NCBI GenBank assembly: GCA_964626885.1
Contig: CAZVJA010000039.1
Location: 1 to 33,449 of the forward strand
Origin: CAZVJA01 sp964626885
Lineage (GTDB): Bacteria; Planctomycetota; Planctomycetia; Planctomycetales; Planctomycetaceae
Length of the DNA: 33,449 bases
Reading direction: 5' to 3'
Below the pieces are notes generated by a model. That model was not told the origin of the DNA, searched no databases, and saw only the letters and a program-made list of their open reading frames with translations. The position numbers and the translations under genes were made by a program. Positions within the stretch are counted from its first letter, which is position 1; every line of letters starts with the position of its first letter. Of this stretch, positions 17,489 through 25,777 are shown one piece after another.

Positions 17489-17920
17489 ATGACCAGTGAC
17501 TCAGGCGTGATCGATCGTGATTCAGGTATTTCTCACGGCAGCGAACCTTTAGACCGGGAGCCAACGAGTTCCGGAGACTCATCCTTTCTGGGAAAACAGT
17601 CTTCGTCTCCACGGCTGCAAGTCTATGAAGCGGGACGAAAGACTGTTGTCGGTTTCGGCGGTCGGGATGTTCCCAGCGACTACTGCATCGCAGAGTCGAG
17701 ACAATTCTTGGCAAGACTTGTCCGAGAGAACGCCTGCCAGGAGTTAACGTTCGATCTCTCCGGGGTGCGGTTGATACCCAGTGGGATGCTGGGAGTGATT
17801 GCGTCGATGCGAAATCTCGGTGTCGCCGTTTCGGTCTGTAATCCATCGGACGACGTGCGAGAAGTGTTCGAGACGACGCAACTGAAACAGATCATCAGGA
17901 TACGTGACAACGAGGCATAA
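17489..17920 (+). CDS. STAS-like protein, copy 2, with Ser-rich N-terminus
   Basis: This 143-residue protein has a Ser/Asp-rich, probably disordered N-terminus (about 1-42), followed by a domain aligning end to end with the preceding protein: TVVGFGG, FLARLVREN, TFDLSGVRLIPSGMLGVI (copy 1: AFDLAGVKVVPSLMLGLM), AVSVCNPSDDVRE (copy 1: DVSVHHPSDEIRD). The loop reads PSGML, with Gly where SpoIIAA-like proteins have the phospho-Ser. ATG 17489 begins after a 130-base gap. An earlier frame start is possible but looks non-coding. The pair is a diverged tandem duplication. Confidence 0.7.
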   Translation: MTSDSGVIDRDSGISHGSEPLDREPTSSGDSSFLGKQSSSPRLQVYEAGRKTVVGFGGRDVPSDYCIAESRQFLARLVRENACQELTFDLSGVRLIPSGMLGVIASMRNLGVAVSVCNPSDDVREVFETTQLKQIIRIRDNEA

Positions 17921-17986
17921 GGGAAATCTCATAGAAGCGTTTCGGGATTGCCGCGCGGCACAGATCGAGTTCCGAATACTCTGCGC

Positions 17987-18577
17987 TCAGGGTAGATCGG
18001 TGGCTAGATTCATCTCGCTGACACCAAGCAGCGCCTGGACCATCGGTCCGTCCCGACCGTCACGCAGTGCCGCCAGGGTTTCCCGCATATCCGCCAAAAT
18101 CGACTGACGCATCACCGACGGAATGCTCACCAGCAGATCAAGCGTCGGACCGGAGAGCCTTCCCTGAACGATCAGGTCGGTAGCCACCATCGCTCTCAAT
18201 TTCGCGTCCCACATCTCCGCTTCGAGGTTCTGAGCTCGCTCGGCCGTCATCTGCCCGAGTTTAACGCGCACCTTTTGCGCCAAATCGCGAAACTGCTGCA
18301 ACTCAAATTCATTTTCCTCGAACATCCGCCGCGCCGACGCTAGCGACATCCGAGTGCGATTCAGGTCGTTGTCACGCTTCCTTCGCTGCCAGCGAGTCAC
18401 GCACCATCGCCTCTGGACGGTTTCTAATTTCAGTGTTAGATCGTTGATAGTCAGCAGCAATTCTTCCGCGGCGCGTTCGCGCTTCTCCATTTCACGTACT
18501 GCTTGTTTGTAACGCCCGTATGGCGTGAAATTGCCGCGGCCGACGATGAAATGCTCGATCTGGAATTCACTGTGCAT
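17987..18577 (-). CDS. coiled-coil protein, function unknown
   Basis: This 196-residue protein starts with FQIEHFIVGRGNFTPYGRYKQA (the N-terminal 5-26), continues with a long charged coiled coil (about 26-120, rich in Arg, Glu, Leu and Gln), and ends with a more globular segment rich in hydrophobics (TDLIVQGRLSGPTLDLLVSI). I do not recognise a family. It is the last gene of a leftward set that includes the Kelch protein 58 bases upstream. A structural or scaffolding role is suggested by the coiled coil; nothing more can be said. Confidence 0.7.
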   Translation of the reverse strand: MHSEFQIEHFIVGRGNFTPYGRYKQAVREMEKRERAAEELLLTINDLTLKLETVQRRWCVTRWQRRKRDNDLNRTRMSLASARRMFEENEFELQQFRDLAQKVRVKLGQMTAERAQNLEAEMWDAKLRAMVATDLIVQGRLSGPTLDLLVSIPSVMRQSILADMRETLAALRDGRDGPMVQALLGVSEMNLATDLP

Positions 18578-18635
18578 TGGCGGATGCCACTATCTTTTTG
18601 CTGGAGCCTGACTTACCGAAGCCCGAAGCCCGAGG

Positions 18636-19616
18636 TCACATTCCGAATGCTGCCGAATCGGTGCGGGGGGGAGCAGGGAGGTTCACCTTCGAGAGCCAGG
18701 CATCGGTCGTAGGGTTGTAGCATTGATGCGAACTGCTGAAGAAAGTTGTCTGGTGTGATCCGCCGAACGCATGCACCAGACCGTCGCTCGTTTGCGTGAC
18801 AGCGAGCATGGCGCGATTCAAACCGCTGCCGGTTTTTGAAGTCCAAGCATTTGCTGACGGGTCGAATTCGTCGCAGTCGTCCAGCCCGTTGTGTTGTCCG
18901 GAGATTTCGGATTGCGCGCCCCCGACAACGTACCCCTTCCCCCCGACCGACGCGCCTCCCTGAATTTTATAGCGGGCGGGAGTCGGCAAGTCGGTTCGCG
19001 ATGCCCAACTGTTTGAGGATGGATCGTACTCGTCATTGTCGCGAATTGCCGACCCGCCAAATTGTGTTGTGTTGCCGTCGTAACCGCCCCAGGAAAAAAT
19101 CTTGCCTAAGACGGCCGCGGACGCCCCGCTACGGCGAGAGGGGGCGGGCATGTCGGCTTTTGACGACCAACTGTTGCTCCCGGGGCTGTATCCGTCATTT
19201 TGGACGTAATCGAGATAGCCATTCGGTCCACCGGCCTGATGAAACCCACCGAACGCAAACACCGACGAAGATGCCCCGACGGCTGCCATGAAATTCCGCG
19301 TCGGAGCCGGGAGATCCGCGCGCGTGGCCCAAGCATCCACCGTTGGATTGTATTCATCGTTGTTATCCATCTCACCGCTGCTCGATTGCCCGCCGACGGC
19401 ATAGCCGAGACCATTAAAAACCGCACCTCCATGCGCTTGCCGCGCTGGAGAGGGAAGATTCGTACGGGATTGCCATACATCAGTCGTGGAGTAATAGCCG
19501 TCGTGGTTCCGTATTTCCGTAAAGGGTGACGACGAACCTCCATAACCGCCGAGGCAATACGCGTTTGGCGCTGCGGCATGGCAGCAGCATCGGGTGATGG
19601 AGAAGAGCCAGTACAT
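18636..19616 (-). CDS. six-bladed Kelch-repeat propeller protein
   Basis: This 326-residue protein is built of Kelch repeats: double glycines near 23, 75, 123, 177, 232 and 285, and a Trp in NxW/DxW near 48, 96, 150, 204, 258 and 307, spacing 48-54 residues, with LPAPxR linking each blade. The C-terminal strand (LPAPPRTDSAAFGM) would close the ring with the N-terminal NAYCLGGYGG, giving six blades. No convincing signal peptide is seen and the first residues are Cys-rich. Kelch propellers bind proteins or carbohydrates. It lies between two proteins of unknown type on the same strand. Confidence 0.85.
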   Translation of the reverse strand: MYWLFSITRCCCHAAAPNAYCLGGYGGSSSPFTEIRNHDGYYSTTDVWQSRTNLPSPARQAHGGAVFNGLGYAVGGQSSSGEMDNNDEYNPTVDAWATRADLPAPTRNFMAAVGASSSVFAFGGFHQAGGPNGYLDYVQNDGYSPGSNSWSSKADMPAPSRRSGASAAVLGKIFSWGGYDGNTTQFGGSAIRDNDEYDPSSNSWASRTDLPTPARYKIQGGASVGGKGYVVGGAQSEISGQHNGLDDCDEFDPSANAWTSKTGSGLNRAMLAVTQTSDGLVHAFGGSHQTTFFSSSHQCYNPTTDAWLSKVNLPAPPRTDSAAFGM

Positions 19617-19682
19617 AGGTGGGAGACCAGAAACCAGAGGTGAAATTCAAAATTTGCTACGTGAATTTCGTGTTTTTGTGGT

Positions 19683-20327
19683 TCAGCCTTCCGGACAAGG
19701 CGCGAGTGTGGCAATCCAGAATTGCCCCTGTTCGTGCCAGGTAGCGAAGCACAATTCCCCGGTAGCTAGCGGAGCATCAAGTCCGACCGCTTCGCGAACC
19801 GTGATCGTTTTCAGTGGGTCGGTGACAGCCCATTCATCCGAATCTTCGTCCCATTCCCAGATGTCGAGCGGAGCCGATCCGCCGCTTTGAAGTTCCGTCG
19901 GTTCCCCACCCGGTGCCAGGCCGATTTTCCCGCGGACAAACATGTGACCACACCCGAGCGCGTACCATCGCGCGGCAATCGGGTCGTAAATCGCTTTGAG
20001 GATATCCGCTTCGAAACCGTATCCGCGAAAAAGATCCCCGTGGATTGCAACCGATTCTCCTTGCTCGTTCCAGTCGGTTCCGTCCCACACCATGCGGTTC
20101 GCTTCGGCCACTGTCGTGCGCGAGAGCCGTTCCACGAGTTGAAAGGTGCGCAGCCGCGGCCCAACGGGCTCCGGACGGCGATGCACACCGGCAGAAGTCG
20201 CAATACCGTTGACCTGGTCGGCGTACAGGCCGATCCGCGCCAGTGATCCCGTGATGTCATTGAGGAATTCGGCTGGCAGCCGGTCGCCCGGATGCAACTT
20301 AGGAAATAGTGGTTGATTGCCGGGCAT
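19683..20327 (-). CDS. unrecognised protein coupled to the upstream gene
   Basis: This 214-residue protein begins PGNQPLFPKLHPGDRLPAEF, a pattern seen at the start of some phage-tail-associated and surface structural proteins, followed by a region with AEANRMVWDGTDWNEQG and an acidic middle (IWEWDEDSDEWAV). It ends with a beta-rich segment, ATGELCFATWHEQGQFWIAT. I know no assigned function. Its ATG overlaps the stop of the preceding gene by one base (TAATG), so the two are made together; the Kelch gene follows after 66 bases. Confidence 0.7.
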   Translation of the reverse strand: MPGNQPLFPKLHPGDRLPAEFLNDITGSLARIGLYADQVNGIATSAGVHRRPEPVGPRLRTFQLVERLSRTTVAEANRMVWDGTDWNEQGESVAIHGDLFRGYGFEADILKAIYDPIAARWYALGCGHMFVRGKIGLAPGGEPTELQSGGSAPLDIWEWDEDSDEWAVTDPLKTITVREAVGLDAPLATGELCFATWHEQGQFWIATLAPCPEG

Positions 20328-21211
20328 TACACAGGCTCAGCTTGAAAGAGTTCCGAGAAACTTGTTTTGCGAAACAGGCTTTGATCACCTCCTGAGCTGT
20401 TTTTGCGGAGCAGGCGATACCACCCACCGTCAGCACTGCTGGAAAGCCAATAGTGATTCCACCCGCCGAAACCGACGGCTTCGGCATCCTGGTCCTGGGG
20501 ATAGACGCGACGTTCGCTGAATCGATACGAAACTCCCCAGGCCCGTTCGCCGTTCGACATGACTTCGCGCTCGATTTCCGCTCCAAGAAACAACAACGTT
20601 TCGGGATCGATGGCTCCGGTCGATAACGAGACTGCCGCAACATTCACGGTACCAATGCGATCCCGGATGACGGAGAAGGGGGGAGAGGCGATACGCGGTA
20701 TGGTGATTTCGTGCTCAATTGTCGGGACGAACACCCCGGCGTTGATATCTTCCGGGACAACATCCCCCGCGGCGGCCCATTCGAGTCCTGACGCCGGTAG
20801 CGAGAGAAACTCTCCGCCGACCGACCAGCGATGCCGCAAAAATGGTACGGGGTCTCCTTCGTCGTCCGATTCGTCATCGTTCTGCGCGGCGGTCGGGGTG
20901 GCGTAGCGAATTGTGAAGACCGCCTGTTCATACACAGGGGATGAAGAAAAATCCTGCGATGTATCCGGTCCGATGATCCGGTCGCCGAACGGTTGGATGC
21001 GAATCGACTCCGCGCGGAGGTAGGGCCGACCGGGAAAGGCAGCTCCCGCGATCTGCCCGAGTGTAGAGCCGCTTGCTTCTGTCGGCGGGAAGACCTCGGC
21101 GACGAGGTCGTCGAGATTGTCCCAAGAGACGAGCCCGCGCCGTTCGGCTGTGGCGCCGTCGGGCTTCACGTCGAAATTTGGTGAACCGGTCAGCTCGTTC
21201 CAGGCGACCAT
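20327..21211 (-). CDS. unrecognised protein, first of the Kelch set
   Basis: This is a 294-residue protein from ATG 21211 (VAWNELTGSPNFDVKPDG); a TTG start 12 codons upstream (21247) is possible. It contains LVAEVFPPTEASG, a basic-acidic central part with a run of Asp/Glu (QNDDESDDEGDPV), a beta-rich middle and a tail with AWGVSYRFSERR, GGWNHYW and GGWYRLL. I recognise no family; the aromatic-rich beta segments resemble structural proteins of virus-like particles, but this is only a resemblance. A predicted promoter lies upstream at 21301-21328, and its stop is coupled to the next gene. Confidence 0.7.
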   Translation of the reverse strand: MVAWNELTGSPNFDVKPDGATAERRGLVSWDNLDDLVAEVFPPTEASGSTLGQIAGAAFPGRPYLRAESIRIQPFGDRIIGPDTSQDFSSSPVYEQAVFTIRYATPTAAQNDDESDDEGDPVPFLRHRWSVGGEFLSLPASGLEWAAAGDVVPEDINAGVFVPTIEHEITIPRIASPPFSVIRDRIGTVNVAAVSLSTGAIDPETLLFLGAEIEREVMSNGERAWGVSYRFSERRVYPQDQDAEAVGFGGWNHYWLSSSADGGWYRLLRKNSSGGDQSLFRKTSFSELFQAEPV

Positions 21212-21300
21212 GAGAGAGTCCGTGGTAGAAGTATGGGAACTGGGCAAACGTGAATTCCCGCGAGTAGTATTCGCGCGAAACTCACTCGGAACAGTTCGCG

Positions 21301-21328
21301 ATTATTCCACAGATTCGAGATGGGTCAA
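21301..21328 (-). promoter_or_regulatory. sigma70-like promoter for the Kelch set
   Basis: On the leftward strand TTGACC (21328-21323) is followed after 16 bases by AATAAT (21306-21301), five of six matches to each consensus box. Transcription would start near 21294, about 80 bases before the ATG at 21211. It is the best promoter-like signal for the four-gene set. Confidence 0.5.
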
Positions 21329-21389
21329 CGTGCGCCAGGGCGTTTCGGAAGTTATTGACAACTATTCCGCCGATTGTCGAGTTATCTTC

Positions 21390-21707
21390 TCAGCCGTCCG
21401 GCTTTGCGGACGGAGAACCGTTATTCGGCGAATCGAAAACCGATTCGTATTTCAGAAATATCCCACGATAAACGCGTTCCCACCGAAGCCCACGCCAGGA
21501 ATTCCAGATCAGGAAAATCAGGATTAACAGGAATCCGATCACCGAAACCAGCGGGATTTCACTGTGAATTCCCAGAACGAAAATAACGCAGGAAGGTGTC
21601 ACATAGCCGAGCTGTGAAGCGATTACGTTGTCTTGAAGGCGAAACTCGTTCGCCAAATAGTAGTTGATGATGAACAGCTCTTCCTTGGTAAACTCTGGGC
21701 GTTTCAT
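21390..21707 (-). CDS. small membrane protein, function unknown
   Basis: This 105-residue protein has a charged N-terminus (KRPEFTKEELFIINYYLANEF), two hydrophobic segments (about 36-48 and 52-69, PLVSVIGFLLILIFLIW), and a basic stretch with WRGLRWERVYRG. ATG 21707 has GGGGAA upstream; the frame extends further 5' but without protein character. No family is recognised. It is divergent from the reductase gene and upstream of the Kelch set on the same strand. Confidence 0.65.
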   Translation of the reverse strand: MKRPEFTKEELFIINYYLANEFRLQDNVIASQLGYVTPSCVIFVLGIHSEIPLVSVIGFLLILIFLIWNSWRGLRWERVYRGIFLKYESVFDSPNNGSPSAKPDG

Positions 21708-21902
21708 TTGGCGTTCCCCGGGTTGTTCACAAGTGAACCAGCTAATCTCCAACCGACTCGATCTGCTTCTGGATTCGGCACACGATAAATTCTTGTGGTA
21801 ATCGATCCCACGAGCGATCCATTCAACCCTGATGTTACAATACACAACACCTATAAGGTGAGTAACTTCCTCGGCAAAACGCCCTTTGAAGGACCAGAGA
21901 TC

Positions 21903-22904
21903 GTGTCCGACTTTTCATGCTACCTGGTTCGCAAGACCGGCAAAGATCAGATCGAAGCTGGGTTTGAACGACGGCCGATACACGAGTTGCCCGACGGTGA
22001 GGTGCTCATCGGCGTCGAATACTCGTCGTTGAATTACAAAGACGCACTCGCCGCGACCGGCCATCCCGGCGTAGCCCGCAAGTTTCCGCACGTGCCGGGC
22101 ATCGACGCGGCGGGAACGGTCGTCGAGAGCCGCTCAAGCAACTTCGCGCGCGGTGATCGGGTGCTCGTCACCGGCTACGATCTCGGTGCCGGCCGCTGGG
22201 GAGGTTGGGCGGAGTATGTGCGCGTGCCAGCCGAATGGGTCATTCCATTACCGAATGGGATGACGCTCGAACAATCGATGCGATACGGTACCGCGGGATT
22301 CACCGCCGCCCTTTCTGTCATGACGCTTCAACAACACGGCGTAATGCCAGGCTCTGGCGAAGTCCTCGTCACCGGATCGACCGGCGGTGTCGGGTGCATC
22401 GCGGTTCAGTTGCTTTCCACACTTGGCTATTCAGTCACAGCCGTTACGGGCAAACAGGATCGGCATGACTGGCTGCGACAAATTGGTGCGCAAAAAATCA
22501 TCGGGCGTGAAGAAGTTGATGTCGCGGGAGGAAACCCGCTTCTGTCGGCACGGTGGACAGGTGCGGTCGATACAGTAGGGGGAAACACGCTGGCTACCGT
22601 CTTGCGGACAACCAATATCGGCGGATGTGTCACCGCCTGCGGATTGGTTGGTGGTGCGGATCTTCACCTTACGGTTTACCCCTTCATTCTGCGGGGTGTA
22701 ACGCTCGCCGGCATCGATACCGCTTGGACTGCCCGAGAGAAGCGGCTTGCGATCTGGAACAAGCATGCCGGTGACTGGAAGCTGCCGCAGTTGGAAGAGA
22801 TTTCCACAACCGTGTCTCTGTCTGAAATTGACGGTCAGGTCCGCCGGATATTATCTGGACAGATTGCCGGACGAGTTGTCGTCCGAATCCGCAATTCATC
22901 ATAA
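21903..22904 (+). CDS. AcuI/YhdH-type NADPH-dependent reductase
   Basis: This is a 333-residue medium-chain dehydrogenase/reductase of the YhdH/AcuI branch, whose members reduce acryloyl-CoA or quinone-like substrates with NADPH, without catalytic zinc. It has the branch motif SSLNYKDALA, the core PHVPGIDAAGTVVES, the nucleotide-binding VTGSTGGVGCIAVQLL and a C-terminal RILSGQIAGRVVVRI. The frame opens at 21795, but the family begins at about DFSCYLV, so GTG 21903 is chosen; AAGGA lies 9 bases upstream. Acryloyl-CoA reductase activity is possible but not proven by the sequence. It is convergent with the GNAT gene. Confidence 0.88.
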   Translation: MSDFSCYLVRKTGKDQIEAGFERRPIHELPDGEVLIGVEYSSLNYKDALAATGHPGVARKFPHVPGIDAAGTVVESRSSNFARGDRVLVTGYDLGAGRWGGWAEYVRVPAEWVIPLPNGMTLEQSMRYGTAGFTAALSVMTLQQHGVMPGSGEVLVTGSTGGVGCIAVQLLSTLGYSVTAVTGKQDRHDWLRQIGAQKIIGREEVDVAGGNPLLSARWTGAVDTVGGNTLATVLRTTNIGGCVTACGLVGGADLHLTVYPFILRGVTLAGIDTAWTAREKRLAIWNKHAGDWKLPQLEEISTTVSLSEIDGQVRRILSGQIAGRVVVRIRNSS

Positions 22905-22996
22905 GCGGTGTCACTTCACGAGATATCAGGAACGACACAAGAATTACGTTGGCAAGACGGCTGAACCCTCATCACTGCAGTGACGACGTTCGCCGC

Positions 22997-23521
22997 TCAG
23001 TCCTGGTGCGAGCTTGTGAAGACCCAGTGCTGAAAACCCGCGTGCATCACAACCCGCGGTTCACGAGTCATGCCGATCTTGCGGGCCACTCCCTGTGACG
23101 GCAAGTTATTCGGACGAATCAGGGAGATAACTCGCGGTTTAGAAAGGTTATGGAACGCGTAATCGCGAGTTGCCCCTGCCGCCTCGGCCGCACATCCTCG
23201 GCGCCAGAACGGTCGGTGGATGAGGTAGCCGACTTCCGGTTCCGCAACACCCTCCACGGTCTGCATCACGAGTCCGACCTGTCCCGCCGGTAGTCCGGTG
23301 AGTTTCTCCGTCACCAGCCAGAGCCCATGACCGTCACGCGAGTAACGATCGACTTGCCGTTGAATCCAGTGTTCCGCTTCGTCCCGCGAGTAGCATTTGG
23401 GGTAGAATCGCATCACATCGGGGTCGGCCAGCATTTCCGCGACGAAATCAAGGTCTTCGAGACTCATTTCACGCAACCGCAGCCGTGCGGTTTCGAGAAC
23501 AATCTTCGGGCTGGCGTTCAT
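22997..23521 (-). CDS. GNAT-family (RimJ/RimL-type) N-acetyltransferase
   Basis: This 174-residue acetyltransferase has ETARLRLREMSLEDLDFVAEML at its start, typical of RimJ/RimL proteins, a central VGYLIHRPFWRRGCAAEAA that covers the acetyl-CoA-binding R/Q-x-x-G-x-G/A region, and a C-terminal half with RPNNLPSQGVARKIGM. ATG 23521 is preferred over 23548 since the family starts at about this point. Family members acetylate ribosomal protein N-termini, small amines or antibiotics; substrate unknown. It lies 55 bases after the SDR gene on the same strand. Confidence 0.9.
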   Translation of the reverse strand: MNASPKIVLETARLRLREMSLEDLDFVAEMLADPDVMRFYPKCYSRDEAEHWIQRQVDRYSRDGHGLWLVTEKLTGLPAGQVGLVMQTVEGVAEPEVGYLIHRPFWRRGCAAEAAGATRDYAFHNLSKPRVISLIRPNNLPSQGVARKIGMTREPRVVMHAGFQHWVFTSSHQD

Positions 23522-23576
23522 TTTTCCACTGATTCGAAAGGCGGCCAATCAGGAGCGACCGCTCGTTCTGCCGTTA

Positions 23577-24359
23577 TCACCAGAGGGTATATCCGCCATC
23601 GATGACCAATGCCGCGCCGGTCATATAGCGAGACGCATCGCAGGCAAGGTAAACCGCGAGCGGACCCAGATCTTCCGGATTGCCAAAATCGCCGGCCGGT
23701 ATAAGGGATTTGAAGGTTGCGATGACTTCCGGGTTATCCTTTGACCAGCGCTGGTTGGGTTCCGTCATAAACCCGCCTGGACAGATGGCATTCACCGTGA
23801 TGCCGTGCGGAGCCCAGTCGGCTGCGGTTGCACGCGTGAACTGAATGACCGCGGCTTTCGAGGTTTCGTAGCTGCGACCGCCGATTCCGCGATTGGCAAC
23901 CATCCCGGAGATGGAGGCCACGTTGATGATTCGCCCTCCGTGGCCCCGATCGATCATCGACTTGCCGATCAACCGTGTGCAAAGAAACGTGCTGGTGAGA
24001 TTGAGGTCGATGATTGCCTGCCATTCCGCGAGCGGAAGGTCTTCCGTGGGGATATTGATTCGCCTTCCGCCGACATTGTTGATGAGTATGTCGATTGGTC
24101 CGTGCTTCTCGAGCGCGGTTCGACACGCTTCTTCGCACTCGGTAGGTTTTCCGACGTCGGCTTGAATCGTCTTCGCCTCACGTCCACGCGCCCGAATTTC
24201 AGCCGCCGTGTTCTCCAGGCTTGAAGGATCTCGACCGACGAGTACGACGTCTGCCCCCGCTTCCGCGATTGCCAGTGACATCGAACGACCCAAGCCGCGG
24301 CTGCCACCGGTGATGAAGAGGCGTTTCCCATCCAATCGAAAACGGTCGAGCACGTTCAT
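23577..24359 (-). CDS. short-chain dehydrogenase/reductase (gluconate 5-dehydrogenase-like)
   Basis: This is a 260-residue classical SDR. The Rossmann motif TGGSRGLG lies at 17-24, NNVGG at 94-98, Asn120, the catalytic Ser151 in NVASISGM, then Tyr164 and Lys168 in YETSK. The overall pattern is close to gluconate 5-dehydrogenase and 3-oxoacyl-ACP reductase-type enzymes; the substrate is uncertain. The start ATG overlaps the stop of rsmD by four bases (ATGA), so the pair is translationally coupled although the two functions are unrelated. Confidence 0.93.
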   Translation of the reverse strand: MNVLDRFRLDGKRLFITGGSRGLGRSMSLAIAEAGADVVLVGRDPSSLENTAAEIRARGREAKTIQADVGKPTECEEACRTALEKHGPIDILINNVGGRRINIPTEDLPLAEWQAIIDLNLTSTFLCTRLIGKSMIDRGHGGRIINVASISGMVANRGIGGRSYETSKAAVIQFTRATAADWAPHGITVNAICPGGFMTEPNQRWSKDNPEVIATFKSLIPAGDFGNPEDLGPLAVYLACDASRYMTGAALVIDGGYTLW

Positions 24360-24943
24360 GACGATGGAGCTTGCTTTGCATAAATGTGAACTTTCATTGT
24401 CGAAAAATCGAATTCGCGCGGCTCTCCCCAGACCGGCGGGACTGCAAACTGAGAATGCTCAGGAGTCCGAAGTACGAGAAGCGCGTCGGGGGAAGTAACT
24501 TCGTCCCGCGCCAATCGCTCCAGCGACTTAAAGAGCGGACTACCGGGCTGCAGGTCGTCAATCATGCGATAGGGGGGGTCAAAGAATACGACGTCAAACG
24601 GCAACATCTGCGGCACGCCCTTGGGACGGAAGGACGAACGGATTGCATCGGTCCTCCAGCAGAGGGATTGATCCTCCGCGCCGATCATCGCGACATTCTG
24701 TTGCAGCAGATCAAACGCGCGCCGGTCCTTTTCGATGAACACGACACTCCTGGCACCGCGGCTCAGCGCCTCCAACCCAAGCGTACCGGTTCCGGCGAAG
24801 ATGTCGGCGACTCGTTTGCCGGGGAGGTCGTTCGTCAGTCGTTCGAAGAGTGTTTCCTTCACGCGATCGGTAATCGGGCGCGTGGTCATCCCCGGATTGG
24901 CGAGCAGTTTTCGCCGACGAAACTTTCCCGCCACAATTCGCAC
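24356..24943 (-). CDS. rsmD: 16S rRNA guanine-966 N2-methyltransferase
   Basis: RsmD methylates G966 of 16S rRNA using S-adenosylmethionine. The 195-residue protein has the RsmD start RIVAGKFRRRKL, the specific TRPITDRVKETLF segment (about 21-33), the SAM-binding DIFAGTGTLGLEALSRGA, and the catalytic FFDPPY (NPPY-type). The start is GTG 24943, with GGAG seven bases ahead. The downstream SDR is coupled by ATGA. In other bacteria rsmD neighbours coaD; that gene is not seen here. Confidence 0.95.
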   Translation of the reverse strand: MRIVAGKFRRRKLLANPGMTTRPITDRVKETLFERLTNDLPGKRVADIFAGTGTLGLEALSRGARSVVFIEKDRRAFDLLQQNVAMIGAEDQSLCWRTDAIRSSFRPKGVPQMLPFDVVFFDPPYRMIDDLQPGSPLFKSLERLARDEVTSPDALLVLRTPEHSQFAVPPVWGEPREFDFSTMKVHIYAKQAPSS

Positions 24944-25058
24944 AAATGGGCTCCAGGAACTCCAAAACCTTACCCGAGGTCAAGCCACTCGCGGTATCGG
25001 CAAGCAGCCATGAACTATGGGGCTTATTTCGCGGACGGTCTATGAACCGTCGGTCCAG

Positions 25059-25685
25059 TCATTCTATTTTTTCTTCTGCTTTGACGATTTCCCAATGTCG
25101 GCGAATGATGTCAGCAGCTTCTTCCGCGATCTTCCGAAACTGACGGGCCTGCGGTTCTTTGATCTCTTCGTCTTTGTCCGCTCTTCCCGCTTCCTCATCG
25201 TCGCCCGAAGACTCATCGGAATCATTATCTGCCTTGGGCATCGTCGGAATAATCGTCGTATCGCCCGGTCCTGCGACGCGTCCATCGGTCGAAGTCAGTG
25301 CTTCTTGAGAAAGCCATGCGGCGATATCGTCATCTGAAAGGGGGGCGGCGCCCTTTGCTCGATCTTTTGCTTGCGCGGAGGGAAGGTCCGTCTTCCCGCC
25401 AGGAACCTGAAAGACGATCGGACCAACGCGCAACAGATCGCCTGGTTGAAGTAGTGTTTCTTCCTCCATGAGCACGTCGTTCAAATAAGTGCCGTTTCGG
25501 CTCCCGAGATCACGGACGAGTAATCCATCGCTCGTCTGCTTCAAAGCGCAATGATGCCGGCTGACATCGCTGGAAGCGACGCGCACCTGGCAGTCCTGGT
25601 CGCGACCGATCAGAACCTCGCCGTCGGGGGGCAGCCGCAGCCGTTTCCCCTGATGTTTGCCGGACTGAACGATTAACTCACTCAT
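25059..25685 (-). CDS. FHA-domain protein
   Basis: This 208-residue cytoplasmic protein has an N-terminal FHA domain (about 1-95) with all the phosphothreonine-binding landmarks: GRD at 27-29, SRHHC at 42-46 and LGSRNGTYLN at 60-69. The remainder is a low-complexity acidic linker (about 140-175, rich in Asp, Glu and Ser), then a short basic helix (RQFRKIAEEAADIIRRH). FHA domains bind Ser/Thr-kinase targets, and such kinases are numerous in Planctomycetes. It follows the receiver gene after 92 bases, so both may form one signalling operon. Confidence 0.92.
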   Translation of the reverse strand: MSELIVQSGKHQGKRLRLPPDGEVLIGRDQDCQVRVASSDVSRHHCALKQTSDGLLVRDLGSRNGTYLNDVLMEEETLLQPGDLLRVGPIVFQVPGGKTDLPSAQAKDRAKGAAPLSDDDIAAWLSQEALTSTDGRVAGPGDTTIIPTMPKADNDSDESSGDDEEAGRADKDEEIKEPQARQFRKIAEEAADIIRRHWEIVKAEEKIE

Positions 25686-25777
25686 CGATCTGTTGACTAA
25701 TGAAATTGGTCCGCATGTCCTGTGACGTGGATTTCCAGGGAATCATAGTTGAACGGTGCGGGTGACTGTTAGCCCAT

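Noticed and set aside
22972..22983. 12-base palindrome TCACTGCAGTGA between convergent genes
   Set aside because: Too short for a terminator and not followed by T; plausible by chance.
25021..25058. GACGGT/ACCGTC hairpin after the FHA gene
   Set aside because: Only a 6-bp stem without a T tract; not enough for a terminator call.
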